From the NCBI GenBank assembly GCA_017442185.1, contig JAFSAT010000009.1, forward strand, positions 1 to 55,058: DNA of 55,058 bases, given 5' to 3'. Source of the DNA: Bacteroidaceae bacterium. GTDB lineage: Bacteria; Bacteroidota; Bacteroidia; Bacteroidales; Bacteroidaceae. The translations under genes were made by a program, and so were the position numbers. A model generated the notes under the pieces. It made no database searches, was not told the origin of the DNA, and saw nothing but the letters and a program-made list of their open reading frames with translations. Of the stretch, positions 35,525-45,879 are shown in pieces. The number at the start of each line of letters is the position of its first letter. The first letter of the stretch is position 1.

Positions 35525-36886
35525 ATGCCTAAAGACTCAGACAACGAAGCGCTAAGATACCACGAACAGGGAAATCCCGGAAAAACAGAAGTAGTACCTA
35601 CAAAACCATTCTGCACGCCCGAAGAATTGGCACTCGCCTATTCACCCGGCGCAGTTGTTCCTGCCGCAGAAATTAACCGAAACAGATGGAATGCCTATAA
35701 ATATACAAACAAAGGAAATCTTGTAGCTGTCATATCAGACGGAAGTTCGGTACTAAAATCAGGAAACACAGGAGCCTTAGCATCCAAGCCCATAATGGAA
35801 GGTAAGAGCATGCTATTTAAAATTTATGGTGATATTGACGCCTTTGATATTGAAATAGCCGAGAACGACCCCGATAAATTGATAGAAATAATACAGTCCA
35901 TGGCACCCACCTTTGGTGGAATTAATCTCGAGGAGATACGCGCACCCAAATGTTTCCGAATAGAGGAGCAGTTGCGCAACCTGCTTGACATTCCCGTAAT
36001 GCACGACAATCAACATGGTACAGCCGTTGCCATAGTGGCAGCTCTGATAAATGCAGCAGAACTTGCCGACAAAGAGCTGCTTGACCTTAGAATAGTAATA
36101 AACGGTGCCGGCGCAGCAGCCATTGCCACCGGACGCATGCTTATAAAGTCGGGCATACCACGCAATAATATTCTCATGTTCGACAGCCATGGCATAATAA
36201 CCACACTGCGTTCTAACCTTTCTCCCGAAAAAAGAGAATTTGCCACAAGCAGCCGCAAAGCAGAAACCCTTGCAAAAGCTACCGTGAATGCCGATGTTTT
36301 ATTAGTATTTTCAAAAGAAGAGGCAATAGGAGAGAAAGAACTTGACGGAATGTCAAAGAATCCCATAATTTTTGCAATTTCCAATCAGATATCCGAAGCA
36401 GACTACAACGATATTAAACATTTGCGCCCTGATGCCATCATTGGCACAGGCAACCATGCCATCTGCAACCATATAAGCAACGTGCTAGCTTTCCCCTATC
36501 TGTTTCGTGGAGCGCTTGACACATATTCCACGTGCATAAACGACGCCATGCTTCTTGCTGCCGGCAAAGCTATTGCCGCACTTGCCCGCCGTCCTGTGCC
36601 CAAAGTACTGCAAAAGATTTATGGCAAGAAAATCACTTTTGGCCGCGAATATCTGCTACCAAAGCCAAACGACCGCAGGCTGATAAGCGAAGTTTCTTGT
36701 GCAGTAGCGCGTGCCGCAATTGAAAGCGGTGTTGCACGCCGCAAAATAACAGATTGGGAGAACTATCAACACATGCTTTATGAACGTTTGGAACGCGAAG
36801 CAGTTTTCTGCCGTGAGATATTCCGACGGAACAGCCAAAAAGGCAGTCTGCATCAGCGATACACAAAACGTTTCTCGCCATTTTAA
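35525..36886 (+). CDS. Malic enzyme homologue with altered active site
   Basis: 453 residues, aligning with the malic enzyme half of MaeB; the phosphotransacetylase half is absent. Y39 (LALAYSPGAVVP), K94 (ASKPIMEGKSMLFK) and the Rossmann loop VINGAGAAAIATGR (191-204) are kept. Expected signatures are altered: G-I-N-L-E-D is NLEE (E136/E137), H-D-D-Q-H-G-T is HDNQHGT (N162), the N-P-x-P-E loop is SNQISEA, G-R-S-D-Y-P-N-Q is GNHAICNH, and V-L-G-L-G-N is VLKSGN. Two of three metal ligands are therefore changed. The frame is intact, so it is not a random pseudogene; decarboxylation activity is doubtful. It may be a divergent or regulatory paralogue. Confidence 0.8.
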   Translation: MPKDSDNEALRYHEQGNPGKTEVVPTKPFCTPEELALAYSPGAVVPAAEINRNRWNAYKYTNKGNLVAVISDGSSVLKSGNTGALASKPIMEGKSMLFKIYGDIDAFDIEIAENDPDKLIEIIQSMAPTFGGINLEEIRAPKCFRIEEQLRNLLDIPVMHDNQHGTAVAIVAALINAAELADKELLDLRIVINGAGAAAIATGRMLIKSGIPRNNILMFDSHGIITTLRSNLSPEKREFATSSRKAETLAKATVNADVLLVFSKEEAIGEKELDGMSKNPIIFAISNQISEADYNDIKHLRPDAIIGTGNHAICNHISNVLAFPYLFRGALDTYSTCINDAMLLAAGKAIAALARRPVPKVLQKIYGKKITFGREYLLPKPNDRRLISEVSCAVARAAIESGVARRKITDWENYQHMLYERLEREAVFCREIFRRNSQKGSLHQRYTKRFSPF

Positions 36887-36955
36887 AAGCTGCTTAAACT
36901 TCTACTATAATCAGAAACTGTTTAAATTTATCTCCTTTTAATTTTTACAAGTCGG
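36885..36955 (+). repeat. Family A repeat ends (two partial copies)
   Basis: AAAAGCTGCTTAAACTTCT directly follows the malic-enzyme-like stop codon. CAGAAACTGTTTAAATTTAT with its TTAATTTTTACAAG continuation lies at 36912-36955. Neither has the inverted partner end. Confidence 0.6.
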
Positions 36956-37076
36956 TTTTTTATCTTTTGTCAATATAAAAAGACTCTCCCGATATATAAT
37001 TCCATTGCAAAGCCTTATATATTCGACAACAACATTGTAATTGTCGCTAAACATAAATCTAATCCGTTTACAAAAC

Positions 37077-37128
37077 CTACTATAACAATAAAAGGAGAGC
37101 CAAGGCTCTCCTTTTATTGTTATAGTAG
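37077..37128. terminator. Bidirectional terminator with 25-bp perfect arms
   Basis: Arms 37077-37101 and 37104-37128 (core AATAAAAGGAGAGCC / GGCTCTCCTTTTATT) are perfectly complementary with a 2-nt loop. It serves the convergent malic-enzyme-like gene and glgP. Confidence 0.88.
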
Positions 37129-37145
37129 CATAATTACATTGGTAA

Positions 37146-39707
37146 TCAAGCAAGCCACTTAACGTATGCAAAATCCTGACGGTGAGGAAGTTCCTCATGC
37201 TTGGGATACATACGGTAGCATATTCTGAAACTACCTGCGTTGTTCATCACATATTCTGTGTGGAAAGTAAATATGTTACCCTCGCGCTTAACAACATCAA
37301 GAGGTTGTACCGAGAATACATAATCGCGACCATCCTTATCTGTTGCAAGAGTCACAAGTTCTATGCCGACAGCATCATCAAGACCTTTCTCATCAACCTT
37401 GAATGTAATTTCATACTTATTTCCTGCATTGATATTGCCTGCATCCACGTTAGAGTCGCGCTCAACAGATACAACCTCTATATCGTTCCACTTTGCAGCA
37501 ACAGCCTCTTTCCATGCCGCAAGTTCACGTGCAGTCTTATAACCATTGGCAATCAAGTGGTTATAACGTTTGCCCTGCTTGTTGTAGAACTTGCTGTAAT
37601 AATCATCAAGCTGACGCTTCATGGTAAAGTGAGGAGCTATGCCTGCAATAGAGTTCTTTATAAACTGTATCCACTCATCCGAATATGTCTTTTCACCACG
37701 GTTGTAGTATAGAGGCAGAATCTCACTCTCAAGCAGTGTGTAAATTGTTGCAGCATCGAGCTGATCCTGGAATTCCTGATTCTGATAGGTGCGTTTCTCT
37801 TTAAGAGCCCAACCTGCGCCGGGTTTGTAACCTTCGCACCACCATCCGTCAAGAACAGAGAAGTTAAGCACACCATTCATAAGAGCTTTCTCGCCCGATG
37901 TACCCGAAGCCTCCAAAGGACGTGTAGGAGTGTTCATCCAAATATCCACACCCGAAACAAGCATCTTGGCAAGACGCATATCGTAATTCTCTAGGAATAT
38001 TATCTTACCTACAAATTCAGGACGACGCGAAATCTCAATGATACGTTTGATAAGTCCTTGACCTGCACCATCGTGGGGGTGAGCCTTACCTGCAAACAGG
38101 AATATGATGGGACGTTTCTCGTTGTTCAATATCTTTGCAAGGCGGTTAAGATCGGTAAAGAGCAAATGTGCACGCTTGTAAGTTGCGAAACGGCGAGCAA
38201 AACCGATAACAAGAGCATCGGGATTTATCTTGTTCACAATATCCACAATGCGCATGGGGTCGCCCTGATTCTTAAGCCAATTTTCGCTGAACGCCTGACG
38301 TATATACTCTATAAGACGTTTCTTCAAAGCTACTCTTGTGTTCCAGATTGTGTCGTTTGGTACATTCTGAATAGCTTCCCATATTGACGCATTCGACTGG
38401 TCTTTGATGAAGTTGGGATCAAAATATTTGGCATAGATATTCTTCCACTCTTGTGCTGCCCATGTGGGGAAGTGTACTCCGTTTGTAACGTAACCTACAT
38501 GATTCTCGGCAGGGAAGTAACCTTTCCAGATACCTGCAAACATATCCTTTGAAACCTTACCATGCAGACGGCTCACACCGTTAATCTCCTGGCAGGTGTT
38601 GCATGCGAATGTAGACATACAGAAACGCTCGTTTCTATCACCGGCATTTACACGACCGAGATTCATCAAGTCGTCCCAAGATATATTGAGCTGCTTTGCA
38701 TATCCCTTCATATATTTACCAAAGAGTGTCTCATCGAAATAGTCGTGACCTGCGGGAACGGGAGTGTGAACTGTGTAAAGGCTTGATGCACGAACTATGT
38801 TCATAGCCTCTTCAAATGAGAAGCCCTCCTTTATATATTGTGTGAGACGATAGAGGTTGCAGAGTGCTGCGTGTCCCTCATTGCAGTGGTAGATGTTTTT
38901 CTTAATGCCAAGTTTCTCTAACATTATCATACCGCCGATACCGAGCAGAATCTCTTGTTTGAGACGGTTTTCCCAATCGCCACCATACAATTTATGTGTA
39001 ATGGGACGATCATACTCGCTGTTCATCTCAAAATCTGTATCGAGAAGATATAGAGATATGCGACCTACATTAACACGCCATACGTTTGCATGAACAAAGT
39101 AGTCCATGAAAGGAACGCTTACAACCATAGGTGTGCCATCGGCCTCATAAACGCGGTCTATGGGAAGAGTGTTAAAGTTCTGTGCTTCATAATTGGCAAT
39201 CTGCGAGCCATCCATCGAAAGTGACTGCGAGAAATATCCATATCTGTATAGGAAGCCTACGGCGCACATATCGACATTTGAATCTGACGCCTCCTTAAGG
39301 TAGTCGCCGGCAAGGATACCGAGACCTCCCGAATAAATTTTCAGTACATGTGAAAGACCATACTCCATGCAGAAATATGCCACAGAGGGACGCTCCGCAT
39401 CGGGTTTTACATCCATATATGCACGGAACTGCGCATATACCTCATCGAGCTTTGCAAGAACATTTTTGTCCTGAGCAAGTTCATCGAGCTTCTCTACGCC
39501 AAGTTTCTCAAGCAAAAGAACAGGGTTCTCTACACACTCCTCATAGAGTTTCTCATCAAGCATGCGGAACAGGTCCTTTGCTTCTTGATTCCACTCCCAC
39601 CAAAGGTTGTGTGCCAGCTCCTCGAGTCTCAAAAGAGGAGTAGGGATGTACGACTTTACATTAATTGCTTTCCAATTAGGTTGATTTGAATTACTTATTG
39701 CAATCAT
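37146..39707 (-). CDS. glgP: Glycogen/alpha-glucan phosphorylase
   Basis: An 853-residue GT35 phosphorylase releasing glucose 1-phosphate from glycogen or maltodextrin. Features are the N-terminal [40 protein letters not shown] with [16 protein letters not shown] near residue 130, and the PLP site [19 protein letters not shown] near 605-625. This N-terminal type (alpha-glucan phosphorylase, TIGR02094-like) is usual in Bacteroidota. It is followed upstream on the same strand by the glycogen synthase gene (52-bp gap); the two probably form an operon for glycogen turnover. Confidence 0.94.
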   Translation of the reverse strand: MIAISNSNQPNWKAINVKSYIPTPLLRLEELAHNLWWEWNQEAKDLFRMLDEKLYEECVENPVLLLEKLGVEKLDELAQDKNVLAKLDEVYAQFRAYMDVKPDAERPSVAYFCMEYGLSHVLKIYSGGLGILAGDYLKEASDSNVDMCAVGFLYRYGYFSQSLSMDGSQIANYEAQNFNTLPIDRVYEADGTPMVVSVPFMDYFVHANVWRVNVGRISLYLLDTDFEMNSEYDRPITHKLYGGDWENRLKQEILLGIGGMIMLEKLGIKKNIYHCNEGHAALCNLYRLTQYIKEGFSFEEAMNIVRASSLYTVHTPVPAGHDYFDETLFGKYMKGYAKQLNISWDDLMNLGRVNAGDRNERFCMSTFACNTCQEINGVSRLHGKVSKDMFAGIWKGYFPAENHVGYVTNGVHFPTWAAQEWKNIYAKYFDPNFIKDQSNASIWEAIQNVPNDTIWNTRVALKKRLIEYIRQAFSENWLKNQGDPMRIVDIVNKINPDALVIGFARRFATYKRAHLLFTDLNRLAKILNNEKRPIIFLFAGKAHPHDGAGQGLIKRIIEISRRPEFVGKIIFLENYDMRLAKMLVSGVDIWMNTPTRPLEASGTSGEKALMNGVLNFSVLDGWWCEGYKPGAGWALKEKRTYQNQEFQDQLDAATIYTLLESEILPLYYNRGEKTYSDEWIQFIKNSIAGIAPHFTMKRQLDDYYSKFYNKQGKRYNHLIANGYKTARELAAWKEAVAAKWNDIEVVSVERDSNVDAGNINAGNKYEITFKVDEKGLDDAVGIELVTLATDKDGRDYVFSVQPLDVVKREGNIFTFHTEYVMNNAGSFRICYRMYPKHEELPHRQDFAYVKWLA

Positions 39708-39759
39708 ATTTTTAATATATGGTTATTATTCTTCTATTTTATAATTTCTGCAAATGTCG

Positions 39760-41421
39760 TTATTTTCGTTCAGCAGCAGCCCTAAGAGCATGGTCATAAG
39801 CACGTAAGTAATTCTTTATAAAGTGTTTCCATAGTGCTTTTTCGGCCATTTCGGCGGCATTACGTCTATATTCCGACACCTCTTCGGCAGAAAGTTTTGC
39901 AAAGGTACAAATAATTTTTGTAATAACATCGGCTGAATCAAAATAGTTGCTATCGTTTCTTTCAACAACTTCTACTCCATCAGAGAGTTTTCCACTGCGT
40001 CCGAGCACAGAATTTACCCAAAGGCCGAATCCGGCAAGGTTTGTTGTTATTGTGGGAATATGGAAAGCTGCACTTTCAAGAGGAGTATATCCCCATGGCT
40101 CATAGTACGATGGATATATACTTAAGTCGTTACCTATCAGCACGTCATAATAATCCATATTAAAAATACCATCGTTTCCTTTCAGATAGCAAGGGACATA
40201 TATAACTTTCACACGCCCTTTGCCGTCGTAATTGGCAAGCCCGATGTTACGTATCGAAACAGCGATGGCATCATTCTCGAAATTACACAGATTGTGTGTC
40301 AGATACGGGTCGCGCATAGGAGTGCTCCACTTATTATCTTTTGTTGAAAGACGCTTTTGCAGGTCGCCACGAGGTGAATCCGACCATGCAGGCACATCAA
40401 TGAAAGCCACTACATCTCGTTCAAGTTCATTGCATCCATTCAAACGTGCCATAGTCTCAAGGAACATATCTATTCCCTTGTTACGCATCTCCATGCGCCC
40501 CCCTATTCCTATTATTATAGCATCATCTGAGATTTCCGAACCTGTAAGTGCACGCGCTACTCTCAAACGTGCGGCACGCGCTTGTGCACGACGTGCATCA
40601 AATTCATTCTTCTCGGGTACAAAATCTTTCTCAAACCCGTTCTCAAGAATCACATCTATCTTACGCTCTATAAGTTGCAAGCACTCTCTTGCTGTAAGCT
40701 CGCTCACCGTAGTAAAGCAATCTACATTGTGCGCCGATTGCTTCTCGATAGAATGTTTCGACTGCACATTCAATTCATCGGCCATCTGGTCGCCGTCATA
40801 ACCTTCAAAAAAGTCATACAAAGGCTTTCCGTTGGATGCGATGGAACGTCCGATGCTTGTAGCATGCGTTGTAAATATTGTGCCCACAGCCGGAAGCGCC
40901 ATCTTAAGATAGAGAGCAGCACTTCCACTCTGCCATTCATGTGCCTGCACCACTACATTATCTTTTTCGCTGAGATAATATTTGTAGAAGCTCTCTATGA
41001 CACGACCCACGGCATATCCGAATAGCACCGACTCGTCGTAGTCGCCATAACCATGCAGCGAATCTACCTTAAACTTCTCCCAAAGTGTATAATAGAAGCT
41101 TTCTTTCTCGTCAATATAATTCTCAAAGTCGACAAGCATCACTTTGGGACGTCCGGGGATTTCCCAATATCCGCAACGTACTTTGAATTTTTCGTCAACC
41201 ACACTGTTGCGCCATTTACGCCACAGACGTTTGTCCTCGGTAAAGAGAGGATTCTCTTTACCCTCCCAAAGGTCGGGACCAATGTAAATCTCATTCATCC
41301 CCTTTATTTCCGAAACAGTCTCGGCCTTGGTAGAAAGTACTGTATATATTCCGCCTACCTTGTTACATACCTCCCAGCTAATCTCAAAAAGATAGTCGGG
41401 GAGCATTAATTTGTTTTTCAT
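39760..41421 (-). CDS. Glycogen synthase, GT3 (eukaryote-like) type
   Basis: A 553-residue GT3 glycogen synthase: the N-terminal DYLFEISWEVCNKVGGIYTV holds the K-V-G-G nucleotide-sugar loop, EWQSGSAALYLKMALPAVGT near residue 165, and the C-terminal YPSYYEPWGYTPLESAAFH has the catalytic E-x(7)-E. GT3 enzymes are typical of animals and fungi and use UDP-glucose; Bacteroidota carry this type instead of GlgA, so I give no glgA symbol. It pairs with glgP downstream for glycogen storage. Confidence 0.92.
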   Translation of the reverse strand: MKNKLMLPDYLFEISWEVCNKVGGIYTVLSTKAETVSEIKGMNEIYIGPDLWEGKENPLFTEDKRLWRKWRNSVVDEKFKVRCGYWEIPGRPKVMLVDFENYIDEKESFYYTLWEKFKVDSLHGYGDYDESVLFGYAVGRVIESFYKYYLSEKDNVVVQAHEWQSGSAALYLKMALPAVGTIFTTHATSIGRSIASNGKPLYDFFEGYDGDQMADELNVQSKHSIEKQSAHNVDCFTTVSELTARECLQLIERKIDVILENGFEKDFVPEKNEFDARRAQARAARLRVARALTGSEISDDAIIIGIGGRMEMRNKGIDMFLETMARLNGCNELERDVVAFIDVPAWSDSPRGDLQKRLSTKDNKWSTPMRDPYLTHNLCNFENDAIAVSIRNIGLANYDGKGRVKVIYVPCYLKGNDGIFNMDYYDVLIGNDLSIYPSYYEPWGYTPLESAAFHIPTITTNLAGFGLWVNSVLGRSGKLSDGVEVVERNDSNYFDSADVITKIICTFAKLSAEEVSEYRRNAAEMAEKALWKHFIKNYLRAYDHALRAAAERK

Positions 41422-41465
41422 TTATAGGTTAATAAGTTAATTATGCATATTTTAAATACCCTCAA

Positions 41466-41502
41466 ACGGGGACTTCGCGGAAACACCTCCGAGAAGCCCT
41501 CG
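41466..41502 (-). terminator. Possible terminator after the V-ATPase operon
   Basis: On the minus strand CGAGGGCTTCTCGG pairs imperfectly with CCGCGAAGTCCCCG around a short loop. A weak T run follows. It lies between ntpK and the glycogen synthase gene. Confidence 0.4.
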
Positions 41503-41571
41503 TTATTACATAAGAAGCATGGATAGCAAAGCCCTCAATGCCCTGCTCTCACATCTTTTTCATTATCTGTT

Positions 41572-42051
<480 letters not shown>

Positions 42052-42066
42052 TTATTATTTTCTTTT

Positions 42067-43893
42067 TCATTTAAAAGGTTTATAGGCCGTACCGCCACCC
42101 TCATAGCCTGCATTCTTAAAAAATTCCACGAATGTCAGTCGGATAGGATGCACAAAGGCTCCAAGAGTATTCATAAATATATTAAGGCCGTGTCCGAACA
42201 AAAATATCAGAATCATCACAAGTGAACCCACAATAGGAATATCGGGACTCATTTGTGTCGCAATGCTGTTAAAGACTGTAGCCAACACTCCGCCCGAAAG
42301 ACCAAGTGCAAACAATCTTATGTACGACAGCATATCGCCCAACAATCCCGTTACCATATTATATGCATCCCATAATCCCAAGCCAATATTCAAGAATATG
42401 TTTTTACCCGGGGAATTATACAATAATGCACATGCAGCACCCACAGAATACATTGCATAGAACACTGCAACAGGTATTTCCGGAACAAAATAGTTCATCA
42501 CCGCCGTAAGTATGATAATAAGCCACCCTATTGTTGCAACTGCATACTTAAATCCAAGCTGAATTGTCTGATTAGCTATTTTTATGCACATAGCATAACA
42601 AATCTGGACACCACCCAAAATAAGAGACAGCATAAACAGTTTGTCATTCGGGTCGTTTAATTTTCCTGTTTCGGGATTCATAGACGCGAAAGAGACATTA
42701 TCGCGCCACCAATCGAGAAACGGAATATTCCATTCATACAGGTTAAACCCAAAGAAAGTTCCTGTGAGCGAGCCGCATACTATGGTAGACAGTCCCAAAG
42801 TCAGAGCCAAACGTGCATAGCCCACCATGCTGTTGCCTTTCTTCATGAGCAGAAGCATTATTATGGAGGCAACGCTTATCACAAGACCGTAGCCCATATC
42901 TCCAAGACACAATCCGAAGAACAGCATGTAGAACGGAGCGAAGAATGGAGTAAGGTCAAGTTCATTATATTTAGGCAGCATATAGAGCTCGCAGATAGGC
43001 TCAAAGAGTTTAAAGAATCCGTTGTTGTTAAACTGCACCGGGACGTCATCGCCGGGTTCGGGCCTGCTTATCTGATAAAAAACAGGTTCGCCATCAAACA
43101 CCTTTGCAACCTCCTCTTTGCTTCGCTCGGGAATCCATCCTTGCAAAAGCACCAGCTTATCACCGGAGACCTTTTCACCTCCGAGCACCACACGCGAAAA
43201 TTCCATGCTGCGCTGTAATTCTGCTTGTGCAGCTCTCAGCACAGGCAGATTTTGCATGGCAAACGAAGCAATCTGCTCGTTCAACAGTCGGGTTTCCACA
43301 GTAAGCCTCTCAACCTCGGCATCAAGAGCCGAGAGCGACAAGCCCGAAATCTTCACAGGCTCGGCATCCACCTCAACGGCATCGCCGCCCGACGTAACAG
43401 TCACAAAGTAAAGACGCGAAGCCACCTGATTTATAATCACTGCATTATATTTCTCTACCCACTGTGAATCGAACCCTTTGACGCTTGTCTGAAAGAAGTT
43501 CAGCATATAACCCTCTTTTTCGAGTTTTGCAACCATAGAAGGTTCAAAATTGCCCCATACTTTCATGGCTGTCGCATCTTTTTCAACAGCCTGTTGTGTG
43601 TGCTTCAATGTCTCAAGCGTGGCATACATCTCCTCGACTCTGCTCACAATTTCCGCCGCTCCTTCACTCGAAGTTGCAATCTCTTTTATATCGGGAGCTG
43701 CCGCCTCAAGACTCTTTATAATACGGGAATATCTGTTATAATCGGCCACCAACTTTTGCATTGCAGGCGAATCGGGAGCGCCACTCTTACGTTGCTCAAT
43801 ATGCACGACACCTGCATCACGCAGTTTCACAAGAAAGTTCTCATATTCCTTATGATATACAAGCATCGTCAATTTATTCATCTTTGTTATCAT
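42067..43893 (-). CDS. ntpI: V-type ATPase subunit I (stator/a subunit)
   Basis: A 608-residue subunit: a soluble N-terminal half with coiled-coil stretches (residues 1-290) and a C-terminal membrane half with about 7-8 helices (MLFFGLCLGDMGYGLVISVA, LGLWDAYNMVTGLLGDMLSYIRLFALG, GHGLNIFMNTLGAFVHPIRLTFVEF). The Arg in SYIRLFALG is the essential ion half-channel residue. Its start overlaps the subunit D stop by 4 bp (43890-43893). Confidence 0.93.
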   Translation of the reverse strand: MITKMNKLTMLVYHKEYENFLVKLRDAGVVHIEQRKSGAPDSPAMQKLVADYNRYSRIIKSLEAAAPDIKEIATSSEGAAEIVSRVEEMYATLETLKHTQQAVEKDATAMKVWGNFEPSMVAKLEKEGYMLNFFQTSVKGFDSQWVEKYNAVIINQVASRLYFVTVTSGGDAVEVDAEPVKISGLSLSALDAEVERLTVETRLLNEQIASFAMQNLPVLRAAQAELQRSMEFSRVVLGGEKVSGDKLVLLQGWIPERSKEEVAKVFDGEPVFYQISRPEPGDDVPVQFNNNGFFKLFEPICELYMLPKYNELDLTPFFAPFYMLFFGLCLGDMGYGLVISVASIIMLLLMKKGNSMVGYARLALTLGLSTIVCGSLTGTFFGFNLYEWNIPFLDWWRDNVSFASMNPETGKLNDPNDKLFMLSLILGGVQICYAMCIKIANQTIQLGFKYAVATIGWLIIILTAVMNYFVPEIPVAVFYAMYSVGAACALLYNSPGKNIFLNIGLGLWDAYNMVTGLLGDMLSYIRLFALGLSGGVLATVFNSIATQMSPDIPIVGSLVMILIFLFGHGLNIFMNTLGAFVHPIRLTFVEFFKNAGYEGGGTAYKPFK

Positions 43894-44492
43894 GCCTTCA
43901 CCTCCTCTCTTTGCTCAAGCAACGATTTTAATATTTTTTGCGACGATTTTGATAGATTCTCCTCATCCTCCATAAATCGTTTAATTTTTCGTATTGCATC
44001 CTGATAGCCCGGAATCTGCACTTTTTCAAAAAGGTTCACTTTCTGCGTTGTTTTCTTTCGTGCCACTTCGAGCAATCGCAATTTACGTTCAAGAAGTTCA
44101 CGTCTGATAGCCGTCATTGCCATTTGTTTGAGTAGTTCAATACCATCGGCAAACCATTTGGGAGAATTGAACAGACTGTATGGAGCTACTATGAAGTCGG
44201 CATCTTCAAGCTCGGGAACCATCACTCCGGCCACCTTGCGATGCCCTATTTTAAGGTTTCCTGTGCGCACCAATGCCGGGTCAAATTCGTTCCACAGCAT
44301 GAACAGAGTACGATATTGTTCAAGAAGAAGTCTGTATTTTTCGTCGTGTGTCTCCATTTCATCTTTACACCTCTTAACTTCGATGCGCAATGCACTCTCC
44401 TTACTTTTTATGATAGGGAGTGTTCTAAGACGCATCTTCAATTGTTTTTCAAGATGCTGTAACGAAGTCTTATTATATTGAAAAGAAATCAT
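43890..44492 (-). CDS. ntpD: V-type ATPase subunit D (central shaft)
   Basis: A 200-residue subunit of long N- and C-terminal helices (TSLQHLEKQLKMRLRTLPII and LLEVARKKTTQKVNLFEKVQ) that form the antiparallel coiled-coil rotor shaft, with a short beta-rich middle. V-type D subunits are about 200 residues. It overlaps subunit I by 4 bp and follows subunit B by 15 bp. Confidence 0.9.
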   Translation of the reverse strand: MISFQYNKTSLQHLEKQLKMRLRTLPIIKSKESALRIEVKRCKDEMETHDEKYRLLLEQYRTLFMLWNEFDPALVRTGNLKIGHRKVAGVMVPELEDADFIVAPYSLFNSPKWFADGIELLKQMAMTAIRRELLERKLRLLEVARKKTTQKVNLFEKVQIPGYQDAIRKIKRFMEDEENLSKSSQKILKSLLEQREEVKA

Positions 44493-44507
44493 TATGTTCC
44501 AATTCTA

Positions 44508-45824
44508 TTATTTCCAATATGTATCAACAAGTTCTTGACGGATATTTACCTCTTCGGGCTTAAAATACTTGGCAAAAAGACCCCAAGTAACATTAAGCAT
44601 CTCTGTTGTATTAAGGTTGACATCTATTGCAAGCAGTTTATCGGAATAATCCTTTGCAAATGAGAGTGTACGTTTATCGTAGTCGGTAAGATCGAATCCA
44701 TTCTCAAGTTTGGTTTTTGCATTGGCTGCATCGGCATACAGACGAACAGCGGCATTCATCACCTGTGGGTGGTCTTTACGTGTCTTTTTGCCCGCCACAA
44801 GTTGCTTCAAACGCGAAAGTGAACGGAATGGGTCGACAATAACCTTACCAATATCGCTGTCACGACGCAGGAACAGCTGTCCCTCGGTTATATATCCCGT
44901 ATTATCAGGCACCGCATGTGTAATATCGCCACCCGAGAGTGTGGTAACGGCTATGATGGTAATTGAACCTCCTGCGGGGAATTGCACTGCTTTCTCATAA
45001 ATCTTGGCAAGATCGGAGTATAGCGAGCCGGGCATCGAATCCTTTGAGGGAATCTGATCCATACGATTGGATACAATAGACAGAGCATCGGCATACATTG
45101 TCATGTCGGTGAGCAGCACAAGCACCTTTTGATTTTTCTCCACTGCAAAATATTCTGCGGCGGTAAGTGCCATGTCCGGAATGAGAAGACGCTCAACTGC
45201 AGGGTCTTCGGTAGTATTCATGAAACATATTATGCGGTCGAGAGCTCCTGCATTTGAAAATAGGTTCTTAAAGTAGAGGTAATCATCATTTGTCATACCC
45301 ATACCTCCCAATATAATTTTGTCTGTCTCGGCACGCATTGCCACATTGGCCATCACCTGATTATAGGGTTGGTCGGGATCGGCAAAGAAAGGAATCTTCT
45401 GTCCTGTAACCAAGGTATTATTCATGTCAATGCCTGCAATACCCGTTGCTATAAGTTCCGAAGGTTGTTTGCGACGCACCGGATTCACCGATGGGCCTCC
45501 AATCTCAACCTCTTTGCCTTCGACCTCGGGGCCTCCGTCTATCGGATTACCGTAGGCATTGAAAAAGCGCCCTGTCAGTTGGTCGCTCACCTTTAACGTA
45601 GGGGCCTTACCTAAGAAAACCACTTCGGCGTCAGTGGGGATGCCGCCTGTACCCTCAAAAACTTGCAGAGTAACCTCGTCGCCCATAATTTTAACCACCT
45701 GTGCCAATTTACCGTTGACGGTGGCAAGTTCATCATATCCCACGCCGGTAGCCTTGAGCGAACAGGTTGCTTTGGTTATTGAATTTATCTTTGTATATAT
45801 TTTCTGAAAAGCTTCAGTTGCCAT
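44508..45824 (-). CDS. ntpB: V-type ATPase subunit B
   Basis: A 438-residue non-catalytic hexamer subunit. The P-loop is absent, as expected (the aligned segment reads TGQKIPFFADPDQPYNQVMA). VLVLLTDMTMYADALSIVSN, MDQIPSKDSMPGSLYSDLAKIYEKA and the arginine finger region (YITEGQLFLRR) match the family. It lies 55 bp downstream of subunit A. Confidence 0.95.
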   Translation of the reverse strand: MATEAFQKIYTKINSITKATCSLKATGVGYDELATVNGKLAQVVKIMGDEVTLQVFEGTGGIPTDAEVVFLGKAPTLKVSDQLTGRFFNAYGNPIDGGPEVEGKEVEIGGPSVNPVRRKQPSELIATGIAGIDMNNTLVTGQKIPFFADPDQPYNQVMANVAMRAETDKIILGGMGMTNDDYLYFKNLFSNAGALDRIICFMNTTEDPAVERLLIPDMALTAAEYFAVEKNQKVLVLLTDMTMYADALSIVSNRMDQIPSKDSMPGSLYSDLAKIYEKAVQFPAGGSITIIAVTTLSGGDITHAVPDNTGYITEGQLFLRRDSDIGKVIVDPFRSLSRLKQLVAGKKTRKDHPQVMNAAVRLYADAANAKTKLENGFDLTDYDKRTLSFAKDYSDKLLAIDVNLNTTEMLNVTWGLFAKYFKPEEVNIRQELVDTYWK

Positions 45825-45879
45825 AATCTTTTACTATTTCTATATTAAGAGATTGCTTCAATTTCTATTGAATTTATTA

